A model generated the notes under the pieces. That model was not told the origin of the DNA. It saw nothing but the letters and a program-made list of their open reading frames with translations, and ran no database searches. DNA of 64,000 nucleotides from Blautia sp. An249 (GTDB lineage Bacteria > Bacillota > Clostridia > Lachnospirales > Lachnospiraceae), in assembly GCF_002159835.1 (NCBI RefSeq), contig NZ_NFJL01000009.1, positions 1 through 64,000 on the forward strand, read 5' to 3'. A program made the position numbers and the translations under genes. Below are positions 50,022 to 58,130 of the stretch, one piece after another; position 1 is the stretch's first letter; each line of letters opens with the position of its first letter.

Positions 50022-50777
50022 ATGGCAAAAGAAGATAAGCGTGAAGTGAAAGTGCAAGTAAATCATTTGACCAAGTATTTTGGAAGTCTGCATGTGTTGG
50101 ACGATGTTTCCTTTGATATTAAAAAAGGAGAATTTATGTGCGTGGTTGGCCCTACCGGATGCGGAAAAACAACATTTTTAAATATGCTGACCAAGATTTA
50201 TGAGCCAACCAGCGGAGAGCTTCGGATTGACGGGGAGCTGGCAGATCCTAAGAAACATAATCTGGCCTGTGTATTTCAGGAACCGTCATCCTTTCCCTGG
50301 CTTACAGTGGAAGAAAACCTGAAATTCGGGCTGAAAATAAAAAAAATCCCGGAAAAAGAAATCAGAGAGCGAGTGGAAAAAATCATACAGATTCTGGGAC
50401 TGGAACAGTTTCGTCATTCTTATCCCAGCCAGCTTTCGGTAAGTTCTGAACAGCGGATTATTATCGGACGGGCCTTTGCCATGCAGCCGGATTTGCTGCT
50501 GATGGACGAACCCTATGGCCAGATGGATATTAAACTTCGCTTTTATCTGGAAGATGAAGTATTAAGACTGTGGAGAGAGTTTGGAACAACGGTGGTGTTT
50601 ATTACCCATAACATTGAGGAAGCGGTATACTTATCAGAACGCTGTTTAATTTTAACCAATAAGCCGGCTTCCATTAAAGAAATTGTTCAGAATGATCTTC
50701 CCTATCCAAGAGATATTACCAGCGACGACTTTATAAAAATGAGAAAACATATTACAGAACAGATTAAATGGTGGTAA
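50022..50777 (+). CDS. ABC transporter ATPase 2 with degenerate signature motif
   Basis: The 251-residue ATPase has a normal Walker A GPTGCGKT (43-50), Walker B LLMDEP and switch His196 (ITHNIEEA). Its signature is LSVSSEQR (138-145) instead of LSGGxxQR, and the D-loop is GQMD instead of GALD. It complements ATPase 1: together they would form one canonical and one dead nucleotide site. AAAGGAG precedes ATG 50022. Confidence 0.88.
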   Translation: MAKEDKREVKVQVNHLTKYFGSLHVLDDVSFDIKKGEFMCVVGPTGCGKTTFLNMLTKIYEPTSGELRIDGELADPKKHNLACVFQEPSSFPWLTVEENLKFGLKIKKIPEKEIRERVEKIIQILGLEQFRHSYPSQLSVSSEQRIIIGRAFAMQPDLLLMDEPYGQMDIKLRFYLEDEVLRLWREFGTTVVFITHNIEEAVYLSERCLILTNKPASIKEIVQNDLPYPRDITSDDFIKMRKHITEQIKWW

Positions 50778-50792
50778 GGAGGACTTGTAAAA

Positions 50793-52118
50793 ATGGAGCT
50801 GTTAAAATGCACAGTGAGTAGTCTGTTAGGAGATAAAACAGGGCAGATGAAAGTGATTTCAAAAGATGAAGATTACGTAAAAAGAATTGAAAATCAGGAA
50901 ATTTCTCTGGAACTATATGACAGCATCCGCAAAAGAGGGATGGCCCTGGGGGTAACGGAACATTTTAAGAAGGTAATTGGGGACTTTAAGGTGCCGGAAG
51001 GAGAGACGCCGGCCGGGTTTCGGATTGAGTATCAGCTGGAAAAGGACGGAGCCGTTTACGCAGATTTAGTAAGAGATATTTCTTATGATAAAAACGGGAG
51101 AAAGCGGCCCACCAAGACACTTTTCAGCGCAGATTCTGCAGATCCCTATGAAATCGACGGGATTAAAAATTTAATTGGAAACCTTACCTGTAATCCGGCG
51201 ATTATCTACAATCTGTTTATTAATAATCCCAAGGCAAACGTTGGAGGAAAATTTAAAAACAGAGATGAGGTAATGCGGGAGATTGGAAACATTTTAGGTC
51301 CCGGATGCGACATCAGTGTAGAGCTTAACGATCCTTTTTCCGCCAGTGAAAGCCAGATTTTAGAAGAGGCGCAGCATTTTAAAGAGATGCTTTCCGAACA
51401 CAGAGTTGTTATCAAAGTTCCTCATACAGGCCCTGTAAATCAGGAGAATGTAGGACAGCTAATGACCGGGGATAAGAGATTTGGCAATCGCTATAATCAG
51501 GGAAATACAAAAGACTTCTATCGCGGTCACAACATTGCCCTGATGCTGAAAGAGCATGGATACCGGGTAAACTTCACCTTAATGTTTGAGCCTTATCAGA
51601 CAGCGATGGCGCTGCAGGCAAGACCTTATTTTATTAACAGTTTTATTATGTTCCGCCATTCTCAGAGTCTGCAGATGGAAGGAATGATGAAAGCCTATGA
51701 GGAAACGGGAGATGTACAGTTTGTAGAAGCTTTAAGAAACTATATGCTGGATAACGATTATCTGTCTTCTTCAGAGGCCGGTAAAGACTTATTTGGCGCC
51801 TATGCAAGAGCCAGAGAGATTCTGAAATATCGGGGCTTTACAGGGGAAAAGATTTCGGATGGCCTGGATGGAATCCGTCATAATCTGCGAGTTCTCAGAC
51901 AGGCAAATCTTCCCGATACCAGACTGATTATCTGTAATATGCAGGGAGAGAATTATTATCCCTATATTGACAGAGTGCTGGCAGAACCGGAATTTTCAGA
52001 CATGGCAGATCGGATTGTAATAACCGCATCTCCGGATTTACTGGCCCAGTTTACATCCAATCCGTTAGTGCTGCAGTTCCACAGACGTTTTATGAACGCA
52101 GCAAACGGGGAAAAATAA
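50793..52118 (+). CDS. Large transaldolase-family protein
   Basis: The 441-residue protein has a C-terminal two-thirds that follows the transaldolase barrel: NLTCNPAII (first strand), VVIKVPHTGP with the probable Schiff-base Lys208, NFTLMFEPYQTAMALQA, and PYFINSFIMFR. The N-terminal 120 residues are extra, and the protein is longer than standard transaldolases (about 215-340 residues). It likely cleaves or transfers a three-carbon unit of a sugar-like substrate by Schiff-base chemistry. TAAGGAGG precedes the ATG. Its substrate is probably not plain fructose 6-phosphate, given the sequence distance; this is inference. Confidence 0.7.
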   Translation: MELLKCTVSSLLGDKTGQMKVISKDEDYVKRIENQEISLELYDSIRKRGMALGVTEHFKKVIGDFKVPEGETPAGFRIEYQLEKDGAVYADLVRDISYDKNGRKRPTKTLFSADSADPYEIDGIKNLIGNLTCNPAIIYNLFINNPKANVGGKFKNRDEVMREIGNILGPGCDISVELNDPFSASESQILEEAQHFKEMLSEHRVVIKVPHTGPVNQENVGQLMTGDKRFGNRYNQGNTKDFYRGHNIALMLKEHGYRVNFTLMFEPYQTAMALQARPYFINSFIMFRHSQSLQMEGMMKAYEETGDVQFVEALRNYMLDNDYLSSSEAGKDLFGAYARAREILKYRGFTGEKISDGLDGIRHNLRVLRQANLPDTRLIICNMQGENYYPYIDRVLAEPEFSDMADRIVITASPDLLAQFTSNPLVLQFHRRFMNAANGEK

Positions 52119-52142
52119 AAAGACAGAGAAAGGCGGGGGAAG

Positions 52143-52877
52143 ATGACAATCCAACTTGTACTGCTTATTGCGCTGATCGCACTTATCTCCAGTTTTATGC
52201 ACGGACTTTTAGGTTTCGGCTATTCGATGATTGCAATGTCCATCCTTCCCCTGCTTATTTCTTTAGTGGACAGTGCGGCAATCGGGACAATTGCACTGGC
52301 AGTGGTTTGTACGCAGATTTCTTTTCTGTTAAGAAAATACATAAACTGGAAGAAAGTTTTTGGGCCGTCGGTTTTTATGATTTTTGGAAAGATTCTGGGA
52401 ATTGTGATTCTGATGGGAGTATCTTCCAGGATATTAGAATTTTTATTTGGTATCTTCTTAGTATGGTATGCAGTCACTTCTCTGCAGAAAAGAAGTCTGT
52501 TCCAGATACAGGGAACAAAGGGACAGGGAGCCGTATTGGGATTTGCAGGGGGAATACTGGGCGGAATGTTTAACGTCTCAGGCCCCATGGCGTCTATTTA
52601 TTATCTGGCCATTTGTGAGGATACGAAAGAGTATTCCGCCTGTTTGAATTTTACCTTTGTTCCATCGGCTTACGTAGGAATTTTAATACATATTTTATAT
52701 GGTAACTATACGCCATTTACTATGATTATGAGTTTGGCATCTGTGGGGACGGTAATGATTGGAACGGGTATAGGAGTATGCATTTTTAAGAAAATAAGTG
52801 TTGAACGATTAAGGAAAATGACATTTGTTTATGTAGGATGTATGGGCGCTATTATGTGCGTCAATAAATTTATATAA
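52143..52877 (+). CDS. TauE/SafE-family membrane permease (second copy)
   Basis: The 244-residue protein has about eight membrane helices in two repeats, with the glycine-rich motif HGLLGFGYSMIAM near residue 20 and GFAGGILGGMFNVSGP near residue 135. Members export sulfite, sulfoacetate or related anions. It differs clearly from the copy in the lar operon. Encoded between the transaldolase-like and RpiB-like genes, it may expel an anionic end product of the pathway. Confidence 0.82.
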   Translation: MTIQLVLLIALIALISSFMHGLLGFGYSMIAMSILPLLISLVDSAAIGTIALAVVCTQISFLLRKYINWKKVFGPSVFMIFGKILGIVILMGVSSRILEFLFGIFLVWYAVTSLQKRSLFQIQGTKGQGAVLGFAGGILGGMFNVSGPMASIYYLAICEDTKEYSACLNFTFVPSAYVGILIHILYGNYTPFTMIMSLASVGTVMIGTGIGVCIFKKISVERLRKMTFVYVGCMGAIMCVNKFI

Positions 52878-52903
52878 GATTTTCTGACCAGGAGGAATGA
52901 GAC

Positions 52904-53380
52904 ATGAAGATAGTAATTGGATCAGACAAAGCAGGATTTCAGTTAAAAGAACGAATAAAGAAACTTTTAACAGAGCAGGGACATGCAGTAAAGGATGTTG
53001 GAACTGTGGATACAGACCATCCGAGGCCTCATACGGTAACCGCCCCTGCAGCAGCAAAAGAAATTATGAAAGGAGAGGCAGAAAAAGGAATTCTTATCTG
53101 TGGCACAGGAATGGGTATGAGTATCGTGGCAAATAAGCATAAGGGCATTTACGCGGCCGTTGTAGAAAGCGTTTATGCGGCGGAATACTGCAGAAAGATA
53201 AACGATGCGAATATTCTTTGTATAGGAGCCTTCATTGTAGGTGAAACAATGGCGGCGGAAATGGTAAATACGTTTTTAAATACTGGATTTGTACAGGATT
53301 TTCCTCAGTGGAGGGTGGAATTTCTGCAGGGACAGAACGAAACATTAAGAAACTATGAGGAGAAACAATTTGCCGATTAA
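52904..53380 (+). CDS. RpiB/LacA-family isomerase with altered active-site residues
   Basis: The 158-residue protein keeps the RpiB fold and Cys66 in GILICGTGMGMS, the catalytic-base position of E. coli RpiB. Other key positions differ: His10 of RpiB is replaced by Lys9 (GSDKAGF), His99 by Ile99 (RKIND), and the DYPHYA segment by DHPRPHT. The phosphate-side residues therefore changed, and a substrate other than ribose 5-phosphate is expected. RpiB paralogues isomerise D-erythrulose 4-phosphate (EryI/DerI) and sulfoerythrose (sulfo-transketolase route). AGGAGG precedes ATG 52904. Confidence 0.82.
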   Translation: MKIVIGSDKAGFQLKERIKKLLTEQGHAVKDVGTVDTDHPRPHTVTAPAAAKEIMKGEAEKGILICGTGMGMSIVANKHKGIYAAVVESVYAAEYCRKINDANILCIGAFIVGETMAAEMVNTFLNTGFVQDFPQWRVEFLQGQNETLRNYEEKQFAD

Positions 53381-53395
53381 CAGGGAGGACAGAAA

Positions 53396-54415
53396 ATGAA
53401 GGCCTTATATTTAGAGAAAAAGTATGATTTGTATGTAAAGGAGGTGGAAGAACCCAAACCTCGAAAGAAACATGGAATTGTGAAAGTGAAAATGTCAGGA
53501 GTCTGCGGAACGGATGTACATTCTTTTTCCGGAAATAATGCGAATACAATTTATCCTCTCGTAATTGGACATGAGGCGGTGGGAACGATTGAGCAGATAG
53601 AGGAAAACGAAAAAGGATTAAAAGCAGGAGACAGGGTAGTGATGGAGCCTTATATGGGATGTGGAGAATGTTTTGCCTGCAGAAGGGGCAGATATAATGC
53701 CTGTAAAAATTTGCAGACTTATGGGGTTCACAGAGACGGTATGATGGAAGAGAAAGTAAGTATCCCTGTGGAAAAGATATATAAACTTCCTGACAGCATT
53801 ACGGATGAACAGGCATGTATGATAGAACCATTTACCATTGGAATCCATGCAGTTCACCGGGCGGAAGTGGAGCAGGGGGAAGTTTGTCTCATTATAGGAG
53901 CAGGCGCAATTGGATTAATTTGCGGAATGATTGTTAAGGTATATGGCGGTACTCCTGTTTTCTTTGATCCGGTAGATGAGAGACTGGAAAAAGCAAAAGA
54001 GATGGGATTTGAACATGTATATAACAATGTAAATGGAAATCCTGTCCCCTATCTGGAGAAACTTACAGGAGGAGATATGCCCAGTGTGATTTTCGAGTGT
54101 TCCGGAGCAAAACCGGTATTGGAAAATCTTCATCAGTATATCAGCCAATGCGGAAAGATTGTGCTGATAGGCTGGCCTCATGTTCCGTTTTCAGAGATAG
54201 ATACAGGAAATATTACAAGAAAAGAATTAACAATTCTGGGTTCCAGAAACAGCAGCGGATGTTTTGAAGAATCGATAGATTTAGTAGCCCATAAGAAAGT
54301 CAATGCTGACAGTTTTATCTCCCATATTGTAACCATGGAAGAAGCAAAAGAAACATTAGAGGATATGCTGAAGAATCCGGGTAAATATATGAAAGTTATC
54401 ATTAAGATACAATAA
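53396..54415 (+). CDS. Zinc-dependent medium-chain alcohol dehydrogenase
   Basis: The 339-residue protein has catalytic zinc ligands Cys37 (GVCGTD) and His59-Glu60 (GHE), structural zinc cysteines 89, 92, 95 and 103, and a Rossmann motif GAGAIG. It resembles sugar-acid and polyol dehydrogenases such as L-galactonate oxidoreductase and RspB more than ethanol dehydrogenases. It would oxidise a secondary alcohol, or reduce an aldehyde or ketone, with NAD(P). It lies between the RpiB-like and LarA-like genes, 15 and 30 bp away. Confidence 0.87.
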   Translation: MKALYLEKKYDLYVKEVEEPKPRKKHGIVKVKMSGVCGTDVHSFSGNNANTIYPLVIGHEAVGTIEQIEENEKGLKAGDRVVMEPYMGCGECFACRRGRYNACKNLQTYGVHRDGMMEEKVSIPVEKIYKLPDSITDEQACMIEPFTIGIHAVHRAEVEQGEVCLIIGAGAIGLICGMIVKVYGGTPVFFDPVDERLEKAKEMGFEHVYNNVNGNPVPYLEKLTGGDMPSVIFECSGAKPVLENLHQYISQCGKIVLIGWPHVPFSEIDTGNITRKELTILGSRNSSGCFEESIDLVAHKKVNADSFISHIVTMEEAKETLEDMLKNPGKYMKVIIKIQ

Positions 54416-54445
54416 TTACAGAAAAATACAGAAAGAAGGAACGCT

Positions 54446-55891
54446 ATGAAATTAAATTTTGAATACGGGCAGGGGACGATGGAGGCAGAGCTTCCGGATT
54501 CCACGGATGTTTTTATCCCTGGGGAGACGGTTTCGGATCCTCCTTACATACCCGAAGAACAATTAATTGAGAAAACCAGGGAATCCGTGAGAAATCCTAT
54601 CGGGATGCCTGCTTTATCGGAAACTGCTCATAAAGGAAGTACAGTAACCATTGTAATACCGGATATAGTTAAGGGAGGGCTGCAGCCAACCTCCCACAGA
54701 AAAACAGCGGTGAAAGTCATTCTGGAAGAATTGTATACAGCAGGGGTAGAGAAAAAGGATATTCTCTTTATTTTTTCAAACGGTCTGCATCCCCGCACGC
54801 CGGAAAAGGAAATGCGGCAGATTTTAGGGGATGATCTTTTTGAAGAGTTCTACTACAGCCGTCAGATGATCAGCCACGACAGTGAAGATTACGAGCATTT
54901 GGTGGATTTGGGAACTACCCGACGGGGGGATCCGGTTCTGATGAATAAGTATGTTTATGATTCAGATATTGCCATCTTAATCGGGCATGTACAGGGAAAT
55001 CCTTACGGCGGTTATTCCGGCGGCTATAAACACTGTGCCACAGGAATTACCCACTGGAGAAGCATTGCTTCTCATCACGTGCCAAGTGTCATGCACCGGA
55101 AAGATTTTACTCCGGTCAGCTCTCATTCTCTAATGCGGACGAAATTCGATGAAATCGGAATGCATATGGAAGCCTGTATGGGTAAGAAATTCTTCTGCTG
55201 CGACGCTGTTTTAGATACCTATTCCCGGCAGATTGCCGTCTACAGCGGCTATGCGAAAGAGATGCAGCCGAAGTCCTGGGAAATTGCAGATAAGCGGACC
55301 TATGTGCCGTGGGCAGAGAAGAAATACGATGTTCTCGTGTTCGGTATGCCGCAGGATTTCCATTATGGAAATGGTATGGGAACCAATCCCATTCAGATGA
55401 TGCAGGCTCTGTCTGCCCAGGTTATCCGTCATAAGAGAATTATGAGTGAGCGCTGTGTGATTATCTGTTCCTCTGTCTGCAACGGATACTTTCATGACGA
55501 GCGTTGGCCCTATCTGCGGGAGCTTTATGAGATGTTCCAGCATGATTATATGAACATTCTGCCGGATATGAATCGGTATGGGGAGTATTTTGCCACCAAT
55601 GAGGAGTACATAAGGAAATACCGTTTTGCAGGCGGATTCCATCCCTTCCATGGCTTCTCCATGATGAGCTGCGGCCATATAGCAGAGATGAATACCTCTG
55701 CCATTTACATTGTAGGCGCCCAGGAGCCGGGAATTGCCAGAGGCATGGGATTAAAGACAAGAGCTACCTTCGAGGAAGCACTGGAAGATGCCAGAAAGAA
55801 ATACGTAGGAGAAAATCCCAGTATTCTGGCTCTGCCGCTGACCTATAAAGTAGGTGCCGTGCATCTGTGTATGAAAGAAGGAACGGAATAA
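54446..55891 (+). CDS. LarA-family nickel-pincer racemase/epimerase homologue
   Basis: The 481-residue protein matches the LarA family (DUF2088 plus C-terminal domain). By alignment with Lactobacillus LarA, the cofactor-binding lysine is Lys195 (GGYSGGYK), the nickel-ligand histidine is His211 (ASHHVP), and catalytic His108 corresponds to His115 (SNGLHPRTPE). The second catalytic histidine, His174, is Asn185 here, while a histidine appears four residues earlier (His181). LarA enzymes racemise or epimerise 2-hydroxy acids through hydride transfer. The cofactor would come from the lar genes at 27316-30539. It ends the operon; the substrate is unknown. Confidence 0.87.
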   Translation: MKLNFEYGQGTMEAELPDSTDVFIPGETVSDPPYIPEEQLIEKTRESVRNPIGMPALSETAHKGSTVTIVIPDIVKGGLQPTSHRKTAVKVILEELYTAGVEKKDILFIFSNGLHPRTPEKEMRQILGDDLFEEFYYSRQMISHDSEDYEHLVDLGTTRRGDPVLMNKYVYDSDIAILIGHVQGNPYGGYSGGYKHCATGITHWRSIASHHVPSVMHRKDFTPVSSHSLMRTKFDEIGMHMEACMGKKFFCCDAVLDTYSRQIAVYSGYAKEMQPKSWEIADKRTYVPWAEKKYDVLVFGMPQDFHYGNGMGTNPIQMMQALSAQVIRHKRIMSERCVIICSSVCNGYFHDERWPYLRELYEMFQHDYMNILPDMNRYGEYFATNEEYIRKYRFAGGFHPFHGFSMMSCGHIAEMNTSAIYIVGAQEPGIARGMGLKTRATFEEALEDARKKYVGENPSILALPLTYKVGAVHLCMKEGTE

Positions 55892-55904
55892 AAATAGTAG
55901 GTTT

Positions 55905-55941
55905 CAGTGTCGGCAGAGACCCCTCTTTTCTGCCGGCACTG
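55905..55941 (+). terminator. Hairpin at the end of the LarA-family operon
   Basis: CAGTGTCGGCAGA (55905-55917) pairs with TCTGCCGGCACTG (55929-55941) with one wobble. No T-run follows, so termination may be partial. Confidence 0.5.
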
Positions 55942-56057
55942 CTATGTTGTGAAAGGCCTTTCCTTTTTCCTTTACTTATTTTTAGGGGTATAGTAAGATA
56001 AAATCATAGACTTACGGGGAAAACGTTTATATGGACAAGGAGTACAGGAAAGGTAGA

Positions 56058-56933
56058 ATGGAATTACGTGTTTTAAATTATTTTCTGGCAATTGCCAGGG
56101 AAGAAAATATTACAAAAGCGGCTCAGATGCTTCACATTACCCAGCCGACCCTTTCCAGGCAGATTATGCAGCTTGAGGAAGAACTGGGGGTTAAGCTTTT
56201 TTCCAGAAGCAGCCATCGTATCGTCTTAACAGAAGACGGGCAACTGTTAAAACGCCGGGCTCAGGAACTGATCACCCTGGCAGATAAAACAAAAAGAGAA
56301 TTTCTCCAGAAAGATTCGGAACTGACCGGTGAAATTACTATAGGAAGCGGCGAATTTCAAAGTACCAGAGAATTTGCAAAAATGATGGCCGCCTTCCGGA
56401 AGAAACATCCGCTTGTACAATACCGGATTTACAGCGGTAATGCAGATAATATCAAAGACTATATTGAAAGAGGACTTCTGGATCTGGGAGTTATGGGCGG
56501 GTCTGTGGATATTCGCAAATACGAATTTGTTTCCATGCCGGTGAAAGAGCAGTGGGGAATTCTGGTAAGGACGGATAGTCCCCTTGCACAAAAAGAAGGA
56601 ATTCAGCCGGAAGATCTGCTGGGAATTCCGTTGGTAATGGCTTCCAGAGATTTCCGGAGTGAACTGGGCGAATGGTTTGGAGAGCTGTATGCACAGGTAA
56701 ATATAGCTGCTACGGGCAACCTGCTCTATAATGAAGCGATGCTGGTAGAAAGTGGTTTCGGGGCGGTGATATGTATTAAGCTGAACTGCAGTTATGAAAA
56801 TCTGAAATTTATTCCGCTGTATCCCGCAGTGGAATCCCGTACTGCGCTGGTATGGAAAAAAGATCAGATATTTCCGCCTGCGACAGCAGGGTTCATAGAG
56901 TTTGCCGCTCAATACTTGAAAGGTATCACATGA
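56058..56933 (+). CDS. LysR-family transcriptional regulator
   Basis: Start ATG 56058 follows AGGAAAGG; an in-frame ATG at 56031 is upstream. The 291-residue protein has the N-terminal winged helix (NITKAAQMLHITQPTLSRQI) and a C-terminal effector-binding domain of the periplasmic-binding type. It lies 166 bp after the LarA-like gene in the same direction and is the only regulator near that operon, so it is the best candidate to sense the substrate. Its own terminator follows. Confidence 0.9.
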   Translation: MELRVLNYFLAIAREENITKAAQMLHITQPTLSRQIMQLEEELGVKLFSRSSHRIVLTEDGQLLKRRAQELITLADKTKREFLQKDSELTGEITIGSGEFQSTREFAKMMAAFRKKHPLVQYRIYSGNADNIKDYIERGLLDLGVMGGSVDIRKYEFVSMPVKEQWGILVRTDSPLAQKEGIQPEDLLGIPLVMASRDFRSELGEWFGELYAQVNIAATGNLLYNEAMLVESGFGAVICIKLNCSYENLKFIPLYPAVESRTALVWKKDQIFPPATAGFIEFAAQYLKGIT

Positions 56934-56973
56934 AATATATTATAAGTATTAGAAAATGTCATACGGCCGTTTT

Positions 56974-57010
56974 AAAATAAAGGTGTTCCGGAAAGGGACA
57001 CCTTTATTTT
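56974..57010 (+). terminator. Terminator after the LysR gene
   Basis: AAAATAAAGGTGTTCC (56974-56989) pairs with GGGACACCTTTATTTT (56995-57010) with one wobble around a five-base loop. Confidence 0.85.
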
Positions 57011-57046
57011 GGTGAAAAATTTTAAAGGGAGGGGTGAGGTGAGAAG

Positions 57047-57397
57047 ATGACCATCGAAGAAGCGGGCAGGCGTTATGAGATCCCTATGGAAATCATCAGA
57101 GAATATGAGGACTTGAAACTATGCAGTCAGAGAAAGTCGGATAGGAGAGAGGGACAGTATGAGGAGGAGGATATTAAACGTCTGAGTATGATTATGACAC
57201 TGCACGATGCGGGATTTACAGAGGAAAACGTGGAATCTTATATGAGACTGCTCCAGGAAGGAGAACATACCCGGGAAGAGCGTCTGGAAATGATTAACAG
57301 ACACCGGAGTGAAACTTTGCATGAAATTCATTTTAAGCAGAACCAGTTGGATCGTCTGGATTATCTCCGGTATATAATACAGAAAAAATGCACTTAG
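57047..57397 (+). CDS. MerR-family regulator
   Basis: The 116-residue protein has a MerR-type helix-turn-helix (MTIEEAGRRYEIPMEIIREYED), the wing, and a C-terminal coiled-coil dimerisation helix. No cysteine-rich metal site is seen; the single Cys38 and Cys115 are not arranged for metal binding. It probably controls the membrane protein and flavodoxin genes that follow it. GGGAGGGG precedes ATG 57047. Confidence 0.82.
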   Translation: MTIEEAGRRYEIPMEIIREYEDLKLCSQRKSDRREGQYEEEDIKRLSMIMTLHDAGFTEENVESYMRLLQEGEHTREERLEMINRHRSETLHEIHFKQNQLDRLDYLRYIIQKKCT

Positions 57398-57422
57398 AAG
57401 GATTACGAAAGGAGAGGCCTTT

Positions 57423-58130
57423 ATGAGAACTCGGTATGTGAAAACAGGGATTGACATTTTGATGACGGCCGGGCTTTTGCTGCTTATGGGATACCAGATA
57501 TGGGGAGAAGAGGCTCATGAATGGATTGGAACAGGAATGCTGGTTTTGTTTCTGGCTCATCATATTTTAAACCGAAGCTTTTATAAAAACCTGACAAAGG
57601 GAAGATATACTCCCGGCCGGATAGTTCTGATTCTTATTGATACACTGCTGCTTGTGGCAATGGCCGCTCAGATGTACAGCGGAATTGTCATGTCCCGCCA
57701 TGTATTCGCCTTTTTGCCTTTTGGCAAAGGAATGGCTCTGGCCAGACGGCTGCATATTCTGGGGGCTTACTGGGGATTCCTTCTGATGAGTGTCCATCTG
57801 GGCCTGCACTGGAATATGTTTTTAAACATGACAAAGAAAAAGCTCTCTTTTACAGAAAAAGCGAAACGTTTCTCCGGTCTGCCTTTTCTTTTGGGAGTAT
57901 TTATTTCCCTGTACGGAGTCTGGGTATTTCTAAAGCGGGACTTCCCTCTTTATTTGTTTTTACAGTCAGAGTTTGTTTTTCTGGATTACGGGGAACCGTT
58001 TTGGGCGTATTATCTGGATTATCTCTGCCTGATGGGGCTGTGGATTTTTGTGGCTCACTATCTTACAAAATTTTTAAAGAAACCCAGAAAAAATAAGAAT
58101 AAAAACAGGAAAAAGGAGACTGGTTTATGA
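57423..58130 (+). CDS. DUF4405 membrane protein, cytochrome b-like
   Basis: The 235-residue protein has about five membrane helices with histidines inside or near them (HHILNRSFY, RRLHILGAYWGFLL, SVHLGLHWNMF), as in di-haem cytochrome b-type domains of DUF4405 proteins. It may pass electrons across the membrane. It overlaps the flavodoxin gene by four bases (ATGA), and the pair occurs together in many clostridia, so the two proteins probably interact. Confidence 0.78.
   Translation: MRTRYVKTGIDILMTAGLLLLMGYQIWGEEAHEWIGTGMLVLFLAHHILNRSFYKNLTKGRYTPGRIVLILIDTLLLVAMAAQMYSGIVMSRHVFAFLPFGKGMALARRLHILGAYWGFLLMSVHLGLHWNMFLNMTKKKLSFTEKAKRFSGLPFLLGVFISLYGVWVFLKRDFPLYLFLQSEFVFLDYGEPFWAYYLDYLCLMGLWIFVAHYLTKFLKKPRKNKNKNRKKETGL

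Noticed and set aside
46425..50777. Naming the importer as a taurine or nitrate transporter
   Set aside because: The family covers many ligands, and no taurine dioxygenase, desulfonating enzyme or nitrate reductase is nearby.
43608..55891. Calling the operon a sulfoquinovose pathway
   Set aside because: No sulfoquinovosidase, sulfoquinovose isomerase or sulfo-lyase gene is seen; only parts of the enzyme set match.
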